From the NCBI GenBank assembly GCA_018242205.1, contig JAFECJ010000023.1, forward strand, positions 1 through 63,095: a stretch of DNA of 63,095 bases, read 5' to 3'. The position numbers and the translations under genes were made by a program. The stretch is from Pseudomonadota bacterium (GTDB taxonomy: Bacteria > Pseudomonadota > Alphaproteobacteria > Rhizobiales > Xanthobacteraceae). A model generated the notes under the pieces. That model was not told the DNA's origin and ran no database searches. It saw nothing but the letters and a program-made list of their open reading frames with translations. This document shows positions 52,740-62,596 of this stretch, one piece after another (the stretch's first letter is position 1; each line of letters starts with the position of its first letter).

Positions 52740-53099
52740 ATGGCTCAGGATATGAAGTTCGAGATTCCCGCCGAAATGCGCGAATTCGCGGAGAAGAGCA
52801 TGGATCAGGCCAAGCAGGCCTTCGACGGTTTCGTTGCCGCCACCCGCCACGCGGTCGGCACGGCGGAAACCCAAGCCAAGACACTGCACAGCAATGCGCG
52901 GGAAGCTGGCCAACTCGCCATGAATTTCGCCGAGCGCAATCTCACCGCCTCTTTCGATTTCGCCCATCGCCTGCTCAAGGCCAAGGACGCCAAGGAAGTC
53001 ACCGAACTTCAGGTGGAATACATCAAGAGCCAGATCGCGACTTTGTCCGAGCAGGCCAAGGCGCTGTCGGAACAGGCATCCAAGATGACGGCGAAATAG
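52740..53099 (+). CDS. phasin-family protein 1
   Basis: 119-residue amphipathic alpha-helical phasin, expected to coat polyhydroxybutyrate granules. It has the family pattern FEIPAEMREFAEKSMDQAKQAF and a long helix with repeated Ala/Gln/Glu (about 40-115, LSEQAKALSEQASKMTAK end). AAGGAG lies 8 nt upstream of ATG 52740. Its N-terminal motif is shared with the second phasin 340 bp downstream, so they are probably duplicates. Confidence 0.9.
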   Translation: MAQDMKFEIPAEMREFAEKSMDQAKQAFDGFVAATRHAVGTAETQAKTLHSNAREAGQLAMNFAERNLTASFDFAHRLLKAKDAKEVTELQVEYIKSQIATLSEQAKALSEQASKMTAK

Positions 53100-53272
53100 C
53101 AGAGCGCCGGGGTCTGGCGGGGAACCCTCGGACCGTCGCACCGTTGTTCTGCATCGCGATAGGCGCAACCCCTGTCGCCACCCCCACATCGCTTGGCCGG
53201 TGTCGGGCTTTTAAAAAAATGAAATGATTCGAGTGGCTTAGTCCGCTGCTCGGGGGCTTTTGCGTTTTATGC

Positions 53273-53301
53273 TGCAATGCAATATTTCCTGTTGCATTGC
53301 A
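53273..53301. promoter_or_regulatory. TGCAATGCAA dyad, candidate phasin-repressor operator
   Basis: TGCAATGCAA (53273-53282) and its exact reverse complement TTGCATTGCA (53292-53301) flank a 9-bp spacer. The right arm contains the -35 box of the phasin-2 promoter, so binding would block RNA polymerase. TGC-rich dyads are typical targets of PhaR-type regulators of phasin genes; attribution to PhaR is inference. Confidence 0.55.
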
Positions 53302-53319
53302 CCCAATTCGGTCTATATT
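53292..53319 (+). promoter_or_regulatory. sigma-70 promoter of phasin 2
   Basis: TTGCAT (53292-53297) and TATATT (53314-53319) with 16-bp spacing; transcription would start near 53326, giving a leader of about 110 nt. The -35 box lies inside the right arm of the TGCAATGCAA dyad. Between 53100 and 53272 I see no gene. Confidence 0.55.
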
Positions 53320-53438
53320 GATGCCATACACGCTCCGAAAGCGGAGCGGACACAGCTCGCATTGGCGCACGGATCGTTTCGATCAGAGGACAGCGATCCG
53401 TACGCAGCCGGAAATGTCCTCGTTAAAGGATGACCACC

Positions 53439-53936
53439 ATGTCCGACGAAACCGCTATGGAAAATAAGCCGAAGCTGTTCGCCGTGAACACCGACCAGAT
53501 GTTCCAGATGCCGAAATTCGAGATCCCGAAGTTCGACGTGCCGAACATGGAAGTGCCGCCGGCGTTTCGCGAATTTGCTGAAAAGGGCATCGCGCAGGCC
53601 AAGGAAGGCTACGAGAAGATCAAGGCCAACGCCGAGAAGACCACCGAGACGCTGGAAGAGACCTATGCGATCGCTTCCAAGGGCTGCACCGACTACAGCC
53701 TCAAGCTGATCGAGACGGCGCGGGCCAACTCAAACGCCGCCTTCGACCTGATGGGCGAACTGATGGGCGCCAAGTCGTATTCGCAGGTGCTCGAGCTCAC
53801 CTCCGCCTTCATGCGCAACCGTTTTGACGCGTTGACGGCCCAGGCCAAGGAATTGTCGGCGCAGGCCCAGAAGGTTGCGACCGAGTCGGCCGAGCCGATG
53901 AAGGAAAGCTTCGCCAAGTTCGGCCAGGCCGCCTAA
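53439..53936 (+). CDS. phasin-family protein 2
   Basis: 165-residue phasin with a helical core (FREFAEKGIAQAKEGYEKIKA; QVLELTSAFMRNRFDALTAQAK). An N-terminal MPKFEIPKFDVPNMEVPPAF segment shows a short repeat of the form P-K-F-[ED]-[IV]-P. Expected on PHB granules. ATG 53439 is preferred, with AAAGGA 8 nt upstream; ATG 53430 overlaps that site. Own promoter with a TGC dyad and a strong terminator. Confidence 0.9.
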   Translation: MSDETAMENKPKLFAVNTDQMFQMPKFEIPKFDVPNMEVPPAFREFAEKGIAQAKEGYEKIKANAEKTTETLEETYAIASKGCTDYSLKLIETARANSNAAFDLMGELMGAKSYSQVLELTSAFMRNRFDALTAQAKELSAQAQKVATESAEPMKESFAKFGQAA

Positions 53937-53968
53937 CCGGCCGACTGCCGCGAAGAGAGACGAAATCG

Positions 53969-53996
53969 CCCGGGCCGCGCTGGCCCGGGTTTTTTT
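53969..53996 (+). terminator. terminator of phasin 2
   Basis: CCCGGGCC/GGCCCGGG 8-bp stem, loop GCGCT, followed by seven T. A textbook intrinsic terminator 32 bp after the stop. Confidence 0.85.
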
Positions 53997-54174
53997 ATGG
54001 GGCGTCGGACCGCTCCGAGGCGCTTGGCGGTGCGAAATGACCGCTTCCGGCCCGGCCAAAGCGCTTGCCAAAGCCGGACGTGGCTCTTAGGTTCGCGCCG
54101 CGTCCGGGGCCCTTAGGGGCCCCGCAGGCCTTGAGGGCTTGGCGAGGCCACGGCGCCTCCGGCGAACTTGATAT

Positions 54175-54251
54175 GCAGGCGTAGCTCAGTTGGTTAGAGC
54201 GCCGGTCTGTGGAACCGGAGGTCGGTGGTTCAAGTCCACCCGCCTGTACCA
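54175..54251 (+). tRNA. tRNA-His (anticodon GTG)
   Basis: Cloverleaf with acceptor GCAGGCG/CGCCTGT (G1-T72 wobble), D arm GCTC...GAGC, anticodon stem CCGGT/ACCGG with loop CTGTGGA (anticodon GTG), T arm GGTGG-TTCAAGT-CCACC and encoded ACCA. The base before G1 is T, not G, and the discriminator is A. This is the alphaproteobacterial type without encoded G-1. Confidence 0.95.
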
Positions 54252-54300
54252 CCAGCGAAGCCCACGGCAGACGGTCGATCGCCAAAAGGTAGTCTGCTCC

Positions 54301-55500
54301 GTGTTTCTCACGCTGCTGTTTCCCTACTTCCTCAGTAATTTCTTCCGGCCCTTCCTGGCCGTGGTCGCCGGCGACCTGTCGCGCGACTTTGGCTTCGACG
54401 CCGCCGGTCTCGCCGGTCTTCAGGCCACGTTCCTTCTCGCTTTCGCGCTGACGCAGGTGCCGGTGGCGCTGTCGCTCGATCGGTTCGGCCCGCGCCGCAT
54501 CCTGATCCTGGGTTTGACCGGTGCCGTTGCCGGCGGCGTGCTGCTCAGCCTCGCCGACCGGTCGTGGCAGGTTACGGCCGCCATGGCGCTTCTTGGCGCC
54601 GGTTTCTCCCCGGTGATGATGGCCGGCTTCTATGTCATCGGCCGTGTCTATTCCCCCGCGCGCTTTGCCACCATGTCGTCGCTGCTGTTCGGCCTCGGCA
54701 CGCTCGGCGATCCGGTCAGCGGCGCGCCGCTGACGCTCGCCGTGGCCGCGTTCGGCTGGCGTCCGACCATTTTCGCCATGGCCGGAGTTACGCTCGTCAG
54801 CCTGCTGCTGATCGCCATCGTGCTGCGCGATCCGCCGCGCGTCGAAGCGCCCGGCGGGCGGATCTCCGCACTCGCCGCGACGCAGCAGATCGTCGCCATC
54901 CGCGCCCTCTGGCCGATCGCGCCGATGGCCTTGATCTGTTACGCCGTGGTCGCGGCGGTGCGCGGCTTGTGGATCGCGCCTTATCTGGCGCAGGTCCATC
55001 ACTTCGGCACGCAGGCCGTCGGCCTCAGTGCCACGGCGATGGGCCTGGCGCTCGCGATGGGCGGTGTCCTTTACGCGCCGGCGAACCGTTATCTGCGCGA
55101 TGCCAAGGTCACGCTCGTGGTCGGCACCACGGTTGCGGTCATCGGCTGGCTGGTGCTTGGCTTGTTCGGCAATCATTCCGGCGCGCTGTCGCTCGCGCTT
55201 CTCTTCGCCGTTGCCGGTTTCGGCGCGAGCTTCGCAATTCTGCTGGCGCATGCGCGTGCGTTCTTGCCGGCCCATTTGCTGGGGCAGGGCGTGACGATGA
55301 TGAACCTGTTGTTCTTCGGCGGCGCTGGCATCGGTCAATGGCTGTCCGGCCACTACGTCAAGGCGGCTGCGATCGCGAACGTTGCCCCCGACCTCATCTA
55401 CGGTCGGCTATTCACGGCCTTTGGCATCGTGCTCGCCCTGGCGCTCGGTATCTACCTTCTGTCGCCGCGCGAGCGTTCGGCCTGGACGTCGAAGGTCTGA
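54301..55500 (+). CDS. MFS transporter
   Basis: 399-residue major facilitator with 12 hydrophobic segments; loop motif LDRFGPRRILILG between helices 2 and 3, and the early FPYFLSNFFRPFLAVVAGDL segment. The substrate is unknown; the family includes nitrate/cyanate-like and drug exporters. GTG 54301 is the most likely start, because the open frame upstream runs through the tRNA-His gene. A terminator shared with the convergent gene follows. Confidence 0.82.
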   Translation: MFLTLLFPYFLSNFFRPFLAVVAGDLSRDFGFDAAGLAGLQATFLLAFALTQVPVALSLDRFGPRRILILGLTGAVAGGVLLSLADRSWQVTAAMALLGAGFSPVMMAGFYVIGRVYSPARFATMSSLLFGLGTLGDPVSGAPLTLAVAAFGWRPTIFAMAGVTLVSLLLIAIVLRDPPRVEAPGGRISALAATQQIVAIRALWPIAPMALICYAVVAAVRGLWIAPYLAQVHHFGTQAVGLSATAMGLALAMGGVLYAPANRYLRDAKVTLVVGTTVAVIGWLVLGLFGNHSGALSLALLFAVAGFGASFAILLAHARAFLPAHLLGQGVTMMNLLFFGGAGIGQWLSGHYVKAAAIANVAPDLIYGRLFTAFGIVLALALGIYLLSPRERSAWTSKV

Positions 55501-55505
55501 ACGCA

Positions 55506-55536
55506 AAAACGCCGGCGATTGTCTCGCCGGCGTTTT
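55506..55536. terminator. bidirectional terminator
   Basis: ACGCCGGCGA/TCGCCGGCGT 10-bp stem with a 5-nt loop, flanked by AAAA on the left and TTTT on the right. It serves both the MFS gene and the convergent transpeptidase gene. Confidence 0.8.
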
Positions 55537-55559
55537 CGCATTCATTGAAGTTGAAGCGC

Positions 55560-57578
55560 TTAGCGCACCACGATCCGCCCGTCGCGGCCATAGCGCGGGC
55601 CGACATTGCGGCTCGGGCGATAGACCGGCTCCGGCTGCGGGCGACCGAAACCGCCGAACAGCGCCTCGAAGAAGTTCGGGCCGCTGCTGTAGCCGCCGTT
55701 ACCGGCGATCGCGCCCGGCGGCAGACGCACCGGCTTGGACGAGGTATTCGGCGGCCGCTCGATCGGGATATCGGCGACCTTGCGATCGCTGCCCTTGAGG
55801 ATCGCGATCATGCGCGCGTCGCGGCCGTAGACGTCCTCGCGGAACTGCAGTTTGCCGTCGCCGTCGACGAAGGCGGTCTGATAGGTGAGATGCACCCAGA
55901 TCGGCTTCGGGAAGTTCAGGTTGATTTCCGAACCGCCGAACATGCTCTCGAGCTTGGCCGCGGTGTAGTGACCCTCGGGCATAGCGAGCGACAGAATCTT
56001 TTCGCCATAGACCAGCGGATTCTCGACACGCATGCAGCCGTGGCTGAAGGCGCGCTTCTCCTTCTTGAAGAGATACTTGTCCGGCGTGTCGTGCTGATAC
56101 ACCAGGAACTTGTTCGGGAAGTTGAAGCGGATGCGGCCGAGCGCATTGCCGGCACCCGGCGGCTGATAGATGCGCACGGTACCGTCGGGCGCCTGCTCGA
56201 CCTTGAGGCCGATACGATCCAGCGCCTGCGGATCTTCCTGCAGCGCCGGCAGGTATTCCTTCTCGATGATCGACGGCGGCACGTTCCAGGTCGGGTTGAC
56301 CGTGATGAACTTCATCTCCGCCGAAATCATCGGCGTCGCATGGCTGCCCGGGCCGCCGGCGACGATCTTGGTGGTCCAATAGACCTTGCCGTTATCCCAC
56401 AACGTTAGGCGATAGTCCGGCACGTTGACGATGACGTGCGGATTGCCGAGATCGCGCGGGAACCAGCGCCAGCGCTCCATATTGACGATGACCGTATCGA
56501 TCGGGTCGTTCGACGGCCGGTCGATGCTGCTCGTCTCCGCTTTGCCACCGTTGAGCACGCGCAAGGTCTGCGGGCCGACATTGCCGTCCACGTCGAGATC
56601 GGACTGGGTCTGGAAAGTCTTGACCGCTTCGACGACGGCGTCGTCGTAAATCGGGTTGTTCTTATCACCGGCGACGTCGAGACGCTTGCGCAGTTGGACG
56701 ACGCGCTCGCCCTTCGTGCCCGGACGCATGATCGGGCCCGAGGCAATCCGGATCGTCGGCGCGGGCTTGGCATCTTCGGCCTTCGGCGCAGCCGCAACCT
56801 TACCGGCGCGCAGCTCGGCGAGCTTGGCGCGCAGCGCCTTGAATTCCGGCTGCGGCGGGTTGTAGCCGTCGAGCGCCTTGCCGGCGTCGTCGGCCTTGGC
56901 CATCGTCTCCAGCACCTTCTCCGGCTCCGGCGCCTTGAGGTCGAACTGGATATCGGCGGCGACGCGCGAGAAGTGGATGCGGCCGATCTGCGCCTGACGC
57001 GCGTAGGTCAGCACGGCATTGGTCAGCTTGAGTTCGTCCTCGGCCAGCGTGTCGGCCGTGGTCGCCGCGGCGAAGTCCGGGGTCGCATAATCGCGGGCAT
57101 CGAGACCGGCGCTGTCGGCATCCTTCAGTGTCTTCATCGCCGACTGGGCGCGGTCGGTGACCTTGCCATTGTCGAGCCACAGCGGCGCGTAGTCGCGCGC
57201 CTTGTAGAAGGCTTCGATGCCGGAGCGCTCGGCCTTGCGGCCGGCGATGCGGTCCAGCGCCTTGCCGGCGATCATCTCGCGCAGCTTCTCGGCGACCATC
57301 TTGTTGGCGGTCGGGCTGTCGGTTGGAACGGTGGCGGCGGTATTGGTCGCAGCCGGGGCAGGGGTTGCTGCCGGCGCCGGGGTGGCGGCGGGCTTTTCAG
57401 CGGCTTGCGGGGCGGCGAAATCCTTCAGCGTCGGGGGCGTCGCGGTGGCGTCCGACAGCGGCGCGGCGGCCTTGAGCTGGTCTTCCAGAGATTGGGCATG
57501 ACCGGCTTGGCTGGTCAGCACCAGAACCAGTCCCATGGCGGTCGTCGCCAGCAGACGGTCAAAGCTTACGAATTTCAC
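55560..57578 (-). CDS. YcbB-type L,D-transpeptidase
   Basis: Periplasmic peptidoglycan cross-linking enzyme of the large LdtD/YcbB family, 672 residues. Signal peptide (about 1-25) is followed by an Ala/Pro-rich linker (about 45-90, PAATPAPAAT repeats), a scaffold domain (EAFYKARDYAPLWLDNGKV), a peptidoglycan-binding domain (about 290-345, VVQLRKRLDV, FQTQSDLDVDGNVGPQTL) and the YkuD catalytic domain with HGCM (FSHGCMRVENP, C515). The C-terminus has a Gly/Pro/Arg-rich tail. GTG 57578 has GGGAG 8 nt upstream. An inverted repeat lies about 115-137 bp upstream. Confidence 0.92.
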   Translation of the reverse strand: MKFVSFDRLLATTAMGLVLVLTSQAGHAQSLEDQLKAAAPLSDATATPPTLKDFAAPQAAEKPAATPAPAATPAPAATNTAATVPTDSPTANKMVAEKLREMIAGKALDRIAGRKAERSGIEAFYKARDYAPLWLDNGKVTDRAQSAMKTLKDADSAGLDARDYATPDFAAATTADTLAEDELKLTNAVLTYARQAQIGRIHFSRVAADIQFDLKAPEPEKVLETMAKADDAGKALDGYNPPQPEFKALRAKLAELRAGKVAAAPKAEDAKPAPTIRIASGPIMRPGTKGERVVQLRKRLDVAGDKNNPIYDDAVVEAVKTFQTQSDLDVDGNVGPQTLRVLNGGKAETSSIDRPSNDPIDTVIVNMERWRWFPRDLGNPHVIVNVPDYRLTLWDNGKVYWTTKIVAGGPGSHATPMISAEMKFITVNPTWNVPPSIIEKEYLPALQEDPQALDRIGLKVEQAPDGTVRIYQPPGAGNALGRIRFNFPNKFLVYQHDTPDKYLFKKEKRAFSHGCMRVENPLVYGEKILSLAMPEGHYTAAKLESMFGGSEINLNFPKPIWVHLTYQTAFVDGDGKLQFREDVYGRDARMIAILKGSDRKVADIPIERPPNTSSKPVRLPPGAIAGNGGYSSGPNFFEALFGGFGRPQPEPVYRPSRNVGPRYGRDGRIVVR

Positions 57579-57692
57579 CGCGAATTCTCCCAAGGGCTGT
57601 CGGGGAAAGCCCCAGGACGGGGCGGTCCCATACTACTCGATAGGCTGATTATCGTTACGAAATTTCCAAGACCCGCGCCGCAATCCACCACC

Positions 57693-57715
57693 CAGTGTGA
57701 CTATTTTACACTGGT
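57693..57715. promoter_or_regulatory. CCAGTGT-N9-ACACTGG dyad upstream of the transpeptidase gene
   Basis: A perfect 7-bp inverted repeat around an AT-rich 9-bp spacer (GACTATTTT). Such spacing is usual for dimeric regulators. It lies in the gene-free stretch 57579-58155, which otherwise holds only the terminator at 57885-57916. Confidence 0.4.
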
Positions 57716-57884
57716 GCGGCGCTACCGCGGGCGGCTTCGAATGGTGTCGACAGGCTCAACCGTCGGCCTGTCTGCATGTTCCCGAATCGTCGTCCTGTCG
57801 ATGTCATCGCGCGTAAAAACCGCATATTCGTGACGCCCGCTGTGATGGGGGTCACAGGACCGCGCGGAGGGGCCGGGGGCCGGC

Positions 57885-57916
57885 AAAAAAAACCGGGCCC
57901 CATACGGGGCCCGGTT
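57885..57916 (-). terminator. terminator downstream of the EamA gene
   Basis: On the minus strand an 11-bp perfect stem AACCGGGCCCC/GGGGCCCGGTT with a 4-nt loop is followed by a run of T. It lies 240 bp beyond the EamA stop, so that transcript would carry a long 3' tail, or a short unrecognised transcript ends here. No convincing small ORF is seen between. Confidence 0.75.
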
Positions 57917-58155
57917 GCAGAATGCCGGCGTGGGGGCCGGCAAACCTCAGAGGGGAACTTGCTGCGTCAGCGGCGACTCTGGGAGGATATACATCCGCCG
58001 TCACAGCGTGACGAAACTATGCTCGCTGCATCCGGTGCCAGCAATGCCACCGCGCGTATGCCAGCCATGCGCGAGCGGCTGCGAAAAAACCGCGCAGGTG
58101 TGCGTCGTGTTTCGGATGGCGAGACCCGCGAACGCCCGGTGTTGGGCATGCCCAC

Positions 58156-59211
58156 TCAATGCTGATGCGTGTGATGCATGTCGGGAACATGCGGATGGTG
58201 ATGGCGCAGCCGCGCATGACGATGCACGTGGGTGTGCGGCTCGCCCGGTGGATCATGCGGCCCGTGCTCGTGGCGGTGATGTTCGTCATGAACGTGCGGG
58301 TGACTGTGCGTCATCGGCTCGTGCACGTGTTCGTGCTCGTGACGTTCGGTGAGATGCAGATAAACACCGGCGGCCATGAGCGCGCCGGCTGCGACAAGCT
58401 GCCCCGTCACGGGTTCGTGCAGGAAGGCGAGCGCGGCGACGGCGCCGAGGAACGGCGCCGTCGAAAAGTATGCGCCAGTGCGCGCGGTGCCCAGGTGGCG
58501 GAGCGCCAGTACATAAAGCGCGAGACTGGCCCCATAACCGATGAAGCCGACGACCGCCGCGACCAGCGTGATGCCGAAGCTCGGCAACGCGCTTCCGGCC
58601 GCGAGCGCCAGAGCGAGATTGACGGGCCCCGCGACCAGTCCCTTGATCTCGACGATCTGCAACGGATCGGCCAGCGACACCTTGCGGGTCAGGTTGTTGT
58701 CGAAGCCCCAGGCCACGCAGGCGCCGACGATCGCGGCCATGCCGGTGAAGTTTGAGAGCGTCGCCGTGTTCGACCATGACAACAGGATCGCGCCGGCGAT
58801 GAGGCTCAGCATGCCGAGCGCGATGCGCCGGTCGAAATTCTCCTGAAATACGAACCAGGCCAGCAGCGCCGTGGCGGCGCCTTCGAGCGTCAGCAGCAGC
58901 GAGGCCGTCGAAGCTTCGGTGCGAGTAAGGCCGAACATCAAGAGTAATGGCCCGATCACGCCGCCGCAGACGATGGCACCGGCGAGCCATGGCACGTCGG
59001 TGCGCGTCAGCGCGGTTTCCCGTGCGCCTGTATCCGGTCCGAGGGAACGTAGAGTGCGACGCAGGATGCCGATGCCGAGACCGGCGCCGCAGTAGAACAA
59101 TCCGGCGAGTAACGCCGGATCGACGCTGCCGAGCAACGCCTTGGCGGCCGGCGTCGAGATGCCGAACAGGGCAGCCGACAAAAGCGCAAATCCGACGGCG
59201 TTGCGATTCAT
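58156..59211 (-). CDS. EamA/DMT transporter with histidine-rich C-terminal tail
   Basis: 351-residue drug/metabolite-type permease with ten hydrophobic segments (residues about 5-285; two EamA repeats). A hydrophilic C-terminal tail of about 63 residues follows in which roughly 25 are His (HEHEHVHEP, DEHHRHEHG, LRHHHPHVPDMHHTHQH). His-rich tails and loops on permeases usually bind Zn, Ni or Co, so this protein may move or sense a transition metal or carry a metal-responsive gate. The ordinary EamA substrate range (amino acids, metabolites) cannot be excluded. Convergent genes are absent; a terminator lies 240 bp downstream. Confidence 0.86.
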   Translation of the reverse strand: MNRNAVGFALLSAALFGISTPAAKALLGSVDPALLAGLFYCGAGLGIGILRRTLRSLGPDTGARETALTRTDVPWLAGAIVCGGVIGPLLLMFGLTRTEASTASLLLTLEGAATALLAWFVFQENFDRRIALGMLSLIAGAILLSWSNTATLSNFTGMAAIVGACVAWGFDNNLTRKVSLADPLQIVEIKGLVAGPVNLALALAAGSALPSFGITLVAAVVGFIGYGASLALYVLALRHLGTARTGAYFSTAPFLGAVAALAFLHEPVTGQLVAAGALMAAGVYLHLTERHEHEHVHEPMTHSHPHVHDEHHRHEHGPHDPPGEPHTHVHRHARLRHHHPHVPDMHHTHQH

Positions 59212-59249
59212 GACGGCTCGCCCTTAACAGCGGGCTTGATCGGACGTGT

Positions 59250-59271
59250 CGCCCCGCGCCACCGCGGGGCG
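59250..59271 (-). terminator. hairpin at the end of lysR
   Basis: CGCCCCGCG/CGCGGGGCG 9-bp stem, loop of 4, beginning directly after the LysR stop on the minus strand. No T-run follows, so termination strength is doubtful. Confidence 0.35.
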
Positions 59272-61208
<1,937 letters not shown>

Positions 61209-61313
61209 TCACCGACCCCTCAGGGACGGCTCCAAAGCTCGACTTAATCTATGGCTTTCTAGTAGCCATGCAAGATACGCAACCCCGCGGACCCACAAGC
61301 TTCGCCCGGGCTG

Positions 61314-61347
61314 TGCGCAAGATTGCGCAATAATCTTTCGCGAAAGA
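61314..61347. promoter_or_regulatory. repeat and palindrome upstream of the lrp-like gene
   Basis: A direct repeat TGCGCAA (61314-61320 and 61324-61330, 10-bp period) is followed by a perfect 14-bp palindrome TCTTTCGCGAAAGA (61334-61347), ending 56 bp before the GTG start. This arrangement suits autoregulation by an Lrp/AsnC protein or control by another dimeric factor. Confidence 0.45.
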
Positions 61348-61403
61348 ATATTTCACGGTATGGATGTTTTGCCGGATAGCGAATTCCGCGTAGGGAGAAC
61401 AAC

Positions 61404-61865
61404 GTGCCAGCCAGCCTTGATGCCATCGACCGCAAAATCCTGAAGGAGCTTCAGGACGACGGCCGGATGACCAATGTGGAACTCGCGCGCCGGGTCGGCA
61501 TATCGGCGCCGCCGTGCCTGCGCCGCGTGCGGGCGCTCGAGGAAGCCGGTTACATCAAGGGATACCGGGCGCTGCTCGACGAGAAACTGCTCGGCTATGA
61601 GGTCGTGGTCTTCGCCTTCGTGCATCTGTCGAGCCAGGCCGAAGCCGACCTCAACGCTTTCGAAGCCTTCGTCCGCGCCCAGCCGCTGGTGCGCGAATGC
61701 TGGATGCTGTCGGGCGAGATCGACTTCGTCCTTAAATGCGTGGCGCCCGACCTGAAGACGTTCCAGACCTTCGTCGAGAAGCTCACCTCGGGACCGAACG
61801 TGAAGAACGTCAAGACCTCGCTGACATTGCGTCAGTCCAAGGACGCGGCCATGGTGCCGATGTGA
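61404..61865 (+). CDS. Lrp/AsnC-family regulator
   Basis: 153 residues: N-terminal HTH (LDAIDRKILKELQDDGRMTNVELARRVGIS, then CLRRVRALEEAGYIKGYRA) and C-terminal RAM ligand domain (about 75-150). GTG 61404 has AGGGAGA 8 nt upstream. Its stop overlaps the GTG start of the racemase-fold gene (GTGA), so the regulator and enzyme are coupled and the enzyme's substrate or product may be the ligand. Confidence 0.93.
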   Translation: MPASLDAIDRKILKELQDDGRMTNVELARRVGISAPPCLRRVRALEEAGYIKGYRALLDEKLLGYEVVVFAFVHLSSQAEADLNAFEAFVRAQPLVRECWMLSGEIDFVLKCVAPDLKTFQTFVEKLTSGPNVKNVKTSLTLRQSKDAAMVPM

Positions 61866-62590
61866 GCGCGCGCGTGCGCCTGGGAATGCTGACGCCGTCC
61901 TCGAACACGGCGCTCGAACCGATCACCCAGGCCATGGTCGCCGACCTGCCGGAAGTATCGGCGCATTTCTCGCGCTTTAAGGTGACCGAGATCGCGCTGT
62001 CGGATAGCGCGCTGGCGCAATTCGACGACAGCGAGATCCTGCGCGCCGCAGAATTGCTGGCGCATGCCAAGGTCGACGTCATCGGCTGGAACGGCACCTC
62101 GTCGGGATGGCTCGGCTTCGAGCGTGACGTCCGGCTGTGCGAACGCATTACCGCCGCGACCGGCGTGAAAGCCACGACCTCGATGCTGGCGCTCAACGAA
62201 ATCCTGGAGAAGACCGGCGTCACGCGGCTCGGCTACGTCACGCCCTATCGTGACGACGTGCAGGAGATGATCCTGAAGAACTACGCCGGCATTGGCGTCG
62301 CCTGCGCCGGCGAACGCCATCTCCGGCTGCAGGATAACTTTTCATTCGCCGAGGTGTCGCCGCGACAGATCGAGGAAATGACGTCGGCGGTGGCGAAGGA
62401 TAAGCCGCAGGCGATCGCCATCATCTGCACCAATCTGCGTGCCGCGCCGCTGGTCGACGAACTCGAGCGCGCCACCGGACTGCCCGTCTACGACACCATC
62501 GCCACGGTGGTATGGAAGAGCCTGATCGTCGCCGGCGCCGATCCCAAGCGCGTCACCGGCTGGGGCTCGTTGTTTCAGAAGGTAGGCTAG
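61862..62590 (+). CDS. Asp/Glu-racemase-fold enzyme (maleate isomerase/arylmalonate decarboxylase-like)
   Basis: 242 residues of the Asp/Glu racemase superfamily. The start MLTPSSNTALEP resembles maleate cis-trans isomerases. Racemases and maleate isomerases use two cysteines. Here the first site reads GWNGTSSGW without Cys, and only the second (AIICTNLRAAP) keeps it, a pattern found in arylmalonate decarboxylase, which uses a single Cys. Function could be decarboxylation or an isomerase variant. GTG 61862 overlaps the regulator's stop. Confidence 0.8.
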   Translation: MSARVRLGMLTPSSNTALEPITQAMVADLPEVSAHFSRFKVTEIALSDSALAQFDDSEILRAAELLAHAKVDVIGWNGTSSGWLGFERDVRLCERITAATGVKATTSMLALNEILEKTGVTRLGYVTPYRDDVQEMILKNYAGIGVACAGERHLRLQDNFSFAEVSPRQIEEMTSAVAKDKPQAIAIICTNLRAAPLVDELERATGLPVYDTIATVVWKSLIVAGADPKRVTGWGSLFQKVG

Positions 62591-62596
62591 GAACGG

